From Verrucomicrobiota bacterium (GTDB lineage Bacteria > Verrucomicrobiota > Verrucomicrobiia > Opitutales > Opitutaceae), in NCBI GenBank assembly GCA_025352985.1, contig JANXRL010000171.1:1-34896 (forward strand): a DNA stretch of 34,896 bases, given 5' to 3'. This document shows positions 29,998 to 34,896 of the stretch, one piece after another. Within the stretch, counting starts at the first letter, position 1; the number at the start of each line of letters is the position of its first letter. Position numbers and translations under genes: made by a program. The notes under the pieces were generated by a model, which saw only the letters and a program-made list of their open reading frames with translations, was not told where the DNA came from and ran no database searches.

Positions 29998-32016
29998 TTA
30001 AAAGCTCACGCTAGAACCCGCATAAACAAACCGTCCTTGCCCCGGATAAACGACCGTGGTCGGCGCAAACAGCGGCGGAGGATAACCGATGTTCGAATAT
30101 GAAACATAGGAGCGGTCGAAGAGGTTGTTTACCCCTGCAAATATCCGCCATTTCTCCGACGGACTGTAGCTGATCTTCGCATCGAACAAATTGATCCCGG
30201 CCACGCGGCCCGGCGAGGTGCCCGCATACGAATCGTCCACCAGGCTGCTGCCCATGTATTTGTGCGTCAGGCTTACGTCCACGGCCTTGATCGGACGCAC
30301 GACCGCCGTCGTGGTGAGCCGCAAAGCCGGCGTCATCCGCAGCGTCCCGTCGCTCACCAAACCCGCGCCCGGCGTGCTCTCGATCAACTGTGCATCGACG
30401 TAATCCGCCCGCGTGCGCAACCCGGCAAATCCGGCATCGTAACCGGCGTTGAGCTGTGCGCCAATCCGCCGTGTTTCCGCGAGGTTTTCATTCAGATTCG
30501 TGGCTGAATTATAAAAAATCTCGTCCTGCGTGGTGAGATAATAAACCGAGGTGCCCGCGCTCCATCCGTGTTTCTTGAAGTCGGCGCCGACCTCGTAGTT
30601 GTCACTGGTTTCGGGCTTCAGGGCTTTGTTGAAAAACTGGTTAAAGCCGGGACCGCCGAGAAAGCCTTGGTAATAGGAAATCTCGTCGGTCGCAGGGAAA
30701 CGATACGTATGGTCGTATTTCGCATACAGGTGCAGATCGGCGGTCGGCTTCCAGTTCGCGGCGAGCTGCACGGCGCTGCCGTCGTCGGAGCGGTTCGATT
30801 TGTCGCTGGCCACGTCTTCGCGGGCGGCGATCACGTTCCACTCGTGACGGTAGGCGGCCGACAGCGAAAACTCATCCGACGCCTTCCACTCCGAGCCCAG
30901 ATAGGGGCTTAGCACCTTCCGGGTAAGCGTGCTTTCCACAGGCGTAGTGGTGCGCACGTAAAGCTCGTCGTAGTTCACATCAACACCAGGCGTGAACGCA
31001 AAATCGCCAGCTTCGACATGCACCTTCGGCGAAAAGAAAAAGCCGTTCATCTTGCGGTTAAAATCCGTTCCGAAACCGCCATGGTAAAACTCCCGCACAA
31101 AACTCGCCCCCGCATCCGTGAGCAGCTTGGCCTGCGGACTGACGCCGAATTCGTTGCTCGCGGAGACGCGGCGGTAGTCCGACCAGCCGTTTGACGAGTT
31201 GGTGCCCTGCTGGGTGGGATCCTGCCGGAACTGAGCCATCGTCAGATATCCAGGCTGGTCGTAATGATTATCGAGAAACGAGGCGTTGATACGCGTGGCG
31301 GAGTTCTTGTGGTTGTCGTAACCGGCGCCGATGGAGGCCGACTTGTTGTCGTAGCCGGAATGGTCGCGCCAGCCGTCGGACGTATCGTAGCCGCCGGAGG
31401 CAGAGGTCCACGCGTTGCCAAACAACTCCGTGTAGCCGCCCGATAGCTTGAGCGTGCCGTCGCTGCCGACCAGCACCTGCGCCCTGCCGCCGCTTTGGGA
31501 CGGCGCGCCACGCGTGTTGATCTTGATGACGCCGCCCACCGCGTTGTCGCCGTAGAACGCACCCGCCGGACCCTGGATGATCTCGATGGAATCGATGTCC
31601 TGCAGGCTGAACTGAAGCCAGTTGAACTGGCCCGAGTCCGCACGATTAACGCGGATGCCATCCAACAGGACCAGCGTGCGACCATTGCCACCCGCGCTGC
31701 CGCCGCTCGTGCCGCGGAGAGAAATCGTGGTGTTCGTCGCGCTGCTTCCCAGAGACGTGAACTGAAGATTCGCCTCGTCCTCGAGGAGATCGATCACGTT
31801 AAGCGCGTCGCTCTTGTCGATTTGTTCGCGCGAAATGACCTGCGTGTAGGCCGGCACGTTGGAAGTATCCTCGGGAATCCGGCGCGCCGTGACGACGTAA
31901 TCCTCCAGTTGGATGACGGGCACGGTCTGCCCGCGCACGATGGAAACGAGCGGCGCCACAACGGCGCACGCGAATAGGAAGCGGCCCGCCTGGCGGGAAC
32001 GCGAAGGGATGTTCAT
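29998..32016 (-). CDS. TonB-dependent outer-membrane receptor, probable cobalamin transporter (BtuB-like)
   Basis: 672 aa from the ATG at 32016 (MNIPSRSRQAGRFLFAC). The in-frame ATG at 32088 lies in the leader hairpin. A signal peptide (FLFACAVVAPLVSIVRGQ) is followed by a TonB-box-like LEDYVVTARR, a plug domain (AYTQVISREQIDKSDALNVIDLL, TISLRGTSG, VLLDGIRVN, IEIIQGPAGAFYGDNAVGGVI), and a 22-strand type barrel ending in SSVSF. The plug and size resemble BtuB and vitamin receptors. A cobalamin riboswitch lies in its 5' leader, which is the main reason to call it a corrinoid importer that is switched off when B12 is plentiful. MetH, a B12-dependent enzyme, is divergent on the other side of that leader. 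Confidence 0.93.
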   Translation of the reverse strand: MNIPSRSRQAGRFLFACAVVAPLVSIVRGQTVPVIQLEDYVVTARRIPEDTSNVPAYTQVISREQIDKSDALNVIDLLEDEANLQFTSLGSSATNTTISLRGTSGGSAGGNGRTLVLLDGIRVNRADSGQFNWLQFSLQDIDSIEIIQGPAGAFYGDNAVGGVIKINTRGAPSQSGGRAQVLVGSDGTLKLSGGYTELFGNAWTSASGGYDTSDGWRDHSGYDNKSASIGAGYDNHKNSATRINASFLDNHYDQPGYLTMAQFRQDPTQQGTNSSNGWSDYRRVSASNEFGVSPQAKLLTDAGASFVREFYHGGFGTDFNRKMNGFFFSPKVHVEAGDFAFTPGVDVNYDELYVRTTTPVESTLTRKVLSPYLGSEWKASDEFSLSAAYRHEWNVIAAREDVASDKSNRSDDGSAVQLAANWKPTADLHLYAKYDHTYRFPATDEISYYQGFLGGPGFNQFFNKALKPETSDNYEVGADFKKHGWSAGTSVYYLTTQDEIFYNSATNLNENLAETRRIGAQLNAGYDAGFAGLRTRADYVDAQLIESTPGAGLVSDGTLRMTPALRLTTTAVVRPIKAVDVSLTHKYMGSSLVDDSYAGTSPGRVAGINLFDAKISYSPSEKWRIFAGVNNLFDRSYVSYSNIGYPPPLFAPTTVVYPGQGRFVYAGSSVSF

Positions 32017-32050
32017 GGGTGTCTGCTTTTGTCTAAGGCAAGAGCAGGCA

Positions 32051-32078
32051 CCCGCCCCGTTAGCACGGGGAAAGGCGG
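32051..32078 (-). promoter_or_regulatory. Leader hairpin between the riboswitch and the receptor start
   Basis: On the minus strand, CCGCC-TTT-CCCCGT-GCTA-ACGGGG-CGG folds into a stable GC hairpin with a small bulge. A weaker stem (CTGCTCTT with AAAAGCAG) lies next to the start codon. Either could be part of the expression platform that lets the cobalamin riboswitch control translation or transcription. Confidence 0.5.
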
Positions 32079-32150
32079 CTACTCTCACGCTTCATTTTTG
32101 CGATGAAGGGAATGCCACCGGAACGCGCAATCGCACCGATGGACGTGAGC

Positions 32151-32370
32151 CTTCGCAGGACCGGATGTTCGGACTCCGCATATGTCATCGTGTCGAAAGA
32201 AAGCGCCAAAGCGTTTCCTTCGCGACGTCCTCGCCCCTCGCCTTCACCGGGGAGAGAGCCCCGATTGGCTTTGGCCCGCGCGCCTTCAAGCGCGGACTGT
32301 GGGTCTGGTTTGATGCGTTACCGCAGCGCAACTGTGGCCGGCTTTCACGGCCTTCCCCGTTTCCGCAAAG
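32151..32370 (-). ncRNA. Cobalamin riboswitch upstream of the TonB-dependent receptor
   Basis: Read on the minus strand from 32370, the core GGGGAAGGCCGTGAAAGCCG continues with GCCACAGTTGCGCTGCGGTAACG. This matches the conserved cobalamin aptamer pattern GGGAA-GG(T/C)GTGAAA-CCGGC-AC-GC-C-GTAACG. The 3' B12-box region reads GGAGTCCGAACATCCGGTCC. The two ends pair as an 8-bp P1 helix (CTTTGCGG with CTGCGAAG, two wobble pairs). The aptamer is about 220 nt and ends 134 nt before the receptor ATG. Binding of adenosyl- or methyl-/aquocobalamin would be expected to reduce receptor expression. Confidence 0.85.
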
Positions 32371-32437
32371 TTAAAAAAGAACGACAGGCGCGCGCACCCT
32401 GCTCCGCGCCTCCGCCCAAATCAAGACCTAATCTAAA

Positions 32438-32471
32438 AACATATCAATACATGCGTATATGACGATATGTT
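32438..32471. promoter_or_regulatory. Nested inverted repeat upstream of metH, candidate operator
   Basis: AACATATC and GATATGTT form perfect 8-bp inverted arms 18 bases apart, and the spacer contains a smaller inverted repeat, ATAC-atgc-GTAT. It is an AT-rich island in GC-rich DNA, 57 bp before the metH ATG and 68 bp before the riboswitch 5' end. It may bind a repressor of methionine genes or overlap the promoters. No family consensus could be assigned. Confidence 0.5.
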
Positions 32472-32527
32472 ACTTGCCAATACGCCGTCATTGCGTTCCC
32501 TTTTCCCAGTCAAACTCTCTCAAACCA

Positions 32528-34896
32528 TGTCGTCCGCCTCCCCCAGAATGTCCGCCGCCGAAATCGATCTCCGCCGCCTCCTCTCCGAGCGCGTCGCCAT
32601 CATCGACGGCGCCATGGGCACGACTATCCGCAGCTACAACATCACCGAGGAACAGGCGCGCGGCGACCGCTTCAAAGACGCCCCAAAGGATCTCAAGAAC
32701 AACGGCGACATTTACTCGCTCACCCGTCCGAAGGAAATCGGCGACATCCACCGGCGCTTCCTTGAAGCCGGAGCTGACATCATCGAAACCAACACTTTCT
32801 CTGCTACCAGCATCGGCCAGAGCGAGTTCTTCATCGAAGACCCCCGCGAGCACGGCGGTCGCAAAGACCCGACGTTCTACCAAAAGGTCATCGAGGACAA
32901 ATTCCTCCAGGAGCTCGCCCACGACATCAACTTCCAGTCCGCCCGCCAGTGCCGCGAATGGGCCGACCGCATCGCCAATGCCACCGGCCGCCGCCGCTAC
33001 GTCGCCGGCGCCATCGGGCCGCTCACCGTCTCGCTTTCCAACTCCCCCGACGCCGACGACGCCGGCTTCCGCGTCATCACGTTCGACCAAGTCAAAGCCG
33101 ACTACCGCCGCCAAATCCGCTCCCTCATCGCCGGCGGCTCCGACCTGCTCCTCGTCGAGACGATCTTCGACTCCCTCAACGCCAAGGTCGCCCTCGTTGC
33201 CATCGAAGAGGTCTTTGCCGAGGACAACATCCGCCTCCCCCTCATGATCTCCGCCGCCGTCGGTCGCGGCGGTGAGACCATGATCTCCGCGCAAACCGTC
33301 GAGGCCCTCTGGAACGCCGTCCGCAGCCACAACCCGCTCTCCATCGGCCTCAATTGCTCCATCGGCCCCGACCTGATGCGCCCTTTCCTCGCCGAGCTGT
33401 CCGAGAAAGCCACCGACACATTCATCTCCGCCTACCCGAACGCCGGCCTGCCGAATCCGCTCACCCCCACCGGCTTCGACCTCGAGCCCGCCGACATGGC
33501 GCGCTACATGGGCGAATTCGCCGACAGCCACCTGTGCAACATCGCCGGCGGCTGCTGCGGCAACACGCCCGAACACATCGCCGCGATCGCCCAGGCCCTC
33601 GCCTCGAAAACCCCGCGCAAACCCACCGTCACCCGCGTCACGCCTCCGTCCGCGACACCCGCTTCCGTCGCCTCCGCCGCCGATCTCTCAGCGATCAACT
33701 CTCAGTTCCCAGCGCTTCCGCTGAAGCTCTCCGGCTCGTTGCCCTTCACCCAGCAACTCGGCTCCTACCTCATGGTCGGCGAACGCACCAACGTCGCCGG
33801 CTCTCCCAAGTTCGCCAAGCTCGTCAAAGCCGGCAACTACGAGGAAGCCGTCTCCGTCGCCCGCCAACAAGTCGACAACGGTGCCAACGTCATCGACATC
33901 TGCATGGACGACGGCCTCATCGACGGCGTCGCCGCCATGACGCGCTTCCTCCAGCTGATCGGCTCCGAGCCTGAGATCGCCAAAGTCCCCATCATGGTCG
34001 ACTCCTCCAAGTGGGAAGTCATCGAGGCCGGCCTGAAATGCCTCCAAGGCAAAGGCATCGTGAACTCCATCTCGCTCAAAGAAGGCGAAACCAAGTTCCT
34101 CGAACAAGCCCGCACCATCCTCCACTACGGCGCCGCCGTCGTCGTCATGGCCTTCGACGAAAACGGACAAGCCGCCTCCTATTCCGAAAAAATTCGCATC
34201 TGCGAACGCGCCTACCGCCTCCTCGTGGATGTCGTGGGCTTCCCGCCCGAGGACATCATTTTCGATCCCAACATCCTCACCGTCGGCACCGGCATCGAGG
34301 AGCACAACAACTACGCCGTTGATTTCATCGAGGCCACCCGCTGGATCAAAAAGAACCTCCCGCACGCCAAAGTCTCCGGCGGCGTCTCCAACGTCTCCTT
34401 CAGCTTCCGCGGCAACAACCCCGTGCGCGAAGCCATGCACGCCGCGTTCCTCTACCACGCTATCAAGGCCGGCATGGACATGGGCATCGTCAACCCGTCC
34501 ATGCTCGAGGTTTACGAAGAGGTCGAAAAGGAACTCCTCGAACTCGTCGAAGACGTCATCCTCAACCGCCGCCCCGACTCCACCGAACGCCTCGTCGACT
34601 ACGGCGAAAAACTCAAAGCCGCCGGCTCCGGCACCAAAGCCGAGGACATCAAGGTCGAGGAAACCTGGCGCAAGGGCACCGTCGAGGAACGCCTCTCGCA
34701 CGCCCTCGTCAAAGGCATCGATGCGTGGATCGACGCCGACACCGAGGAAGCCCGCAAGAAATACGGCAAGCCGCTGCTCATCATCGAAGGTCCGCTTATG
34801 GACGGCATGCGTGTCGTCGGCGATCTCTTTGGCTCGGGAAAAATGTTTCTCCCGCAGGTCGTCAAATCCGCCCGCGTCATGAAAAAAGCCGTCGCC
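32528..34896 (+). CDS. metH: Cobalamin-dependent methionine synthase, 5' part (truncated by window end)
   Basis: 789 complete codons are in the window. The gene continues past the end, so it is missing from the ORF track. The ATG at 32528 ([19 protein letters not shown]) is preferred; 32549 is an alternative. The homocysteine domain begins [17 protein letters not shown] and has the zinc cysteines in GLNCSIGPD (about 276) and GGCCG (about 341). The methyltetrahydrofolate domain has [14 protein letters not shown] and [19 protein letters not shown]. The B12 cap region ([20 protein letters not shown]) is reached just before the edge. The DxHxxG cobalamin-binding and AdoMet-reactivation parts must lie beyond. 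An insert of about 20 residues ([19 protein letters not shown]) is present in the first domain. It methylates homocysteine to methionine. Confidence 0.97.

Noticed and set aside
1-34896. CRISPR arrays, tRNA or rRNA genes, insertion sequence transposases
   Set aside because: No regularly spaced identical repeats, no cloverleaf-like or rRNA segments, and no transposase motifs were recognised in the translated frames.

Overview
The window is high-GC bacterial DNA with strong C-ending codon bias, few recognisable Shine-Dalgarno sequences and several REP-like palindromes. The gene set is a peptide deformylase, PhoH with a PIN domain, LA_2272-type surface repeats, a DUF6580 membrane protein, and small signal-peptide proteins with verrucomicrobial C-terminal motifs. 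Together these suggest a Verrucomicrobiota member, probably Opitutaceae-like. That placement is inference; no rRNA or taxonomic marker was searched.

Layout. 1-6.2 kb holds the tail of an unknown gene interrupted by an in-frame TAG, a sulfatase-fold protein that has lost its catalytic residues, a dienelactone hydrolase, a two-gene minus-strand operon of membrane and coiled-coil proteins, and peptide deformylase. 6.3-11.4 kb holds a secreted GxQxGxxN-repeat protein, a PduO-type cobalamin adenosyltransferase next to a DUF6580 membrane protein, PhoH, and two small hypotheticals.

The centre (11.46-25.8 kb) is a nitrogen-scavenging island. It starts with a NitT/TauT-type ABC transporter of the kind found beside urea carboxylase, followed by a creatininase-family amidohydrolase, a type III (GlnT-like) glutamine synthetase and a NikR-family regulator. 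After a short interruption come two DUF1989 proteins (UAAP1 and UAAP2, the carboxyguanidine deiminase subunits), a 1203-aa biotin-dependent urea/guanidine carboxylase and allophanate hydrolase. This is the nickel-free guanidine/urea route: carboxylation, deimination, allophanate hydrolysis to ammonia, then capture by glutamine synthetase. Both transcription units start with a sigma-54 type -24/-12 promoter and a near-identical tandem TAACAC element with a 21-bp period. The NikR-like protein encoded between them keeps three His ligands but has Tyr in place of the nickel-binding Cys. This is the best candidate for an undescribed regulatory system in the window. The carboxylase and the allophanate hydrolase also each carry the same in-frame 23-25 bp palindrome, which encodes CHL(L/I)SDK.

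25.9-34.9 kb holds an ECF sigma factor with no adjacent anti-sigma gene, a tandem class II aldolase whose second domain is catalytically dead, RecQ, a TonB-dependent receptor preceded by a cobalamin riboswitch (so probably a B12 importer), and the 5' two-thirds of B12-dependent methionine synthase MetH, which runs off the window. The adenosyltransferase, receptor, riboswitch and MetH form a dispersed cobalamin theme.
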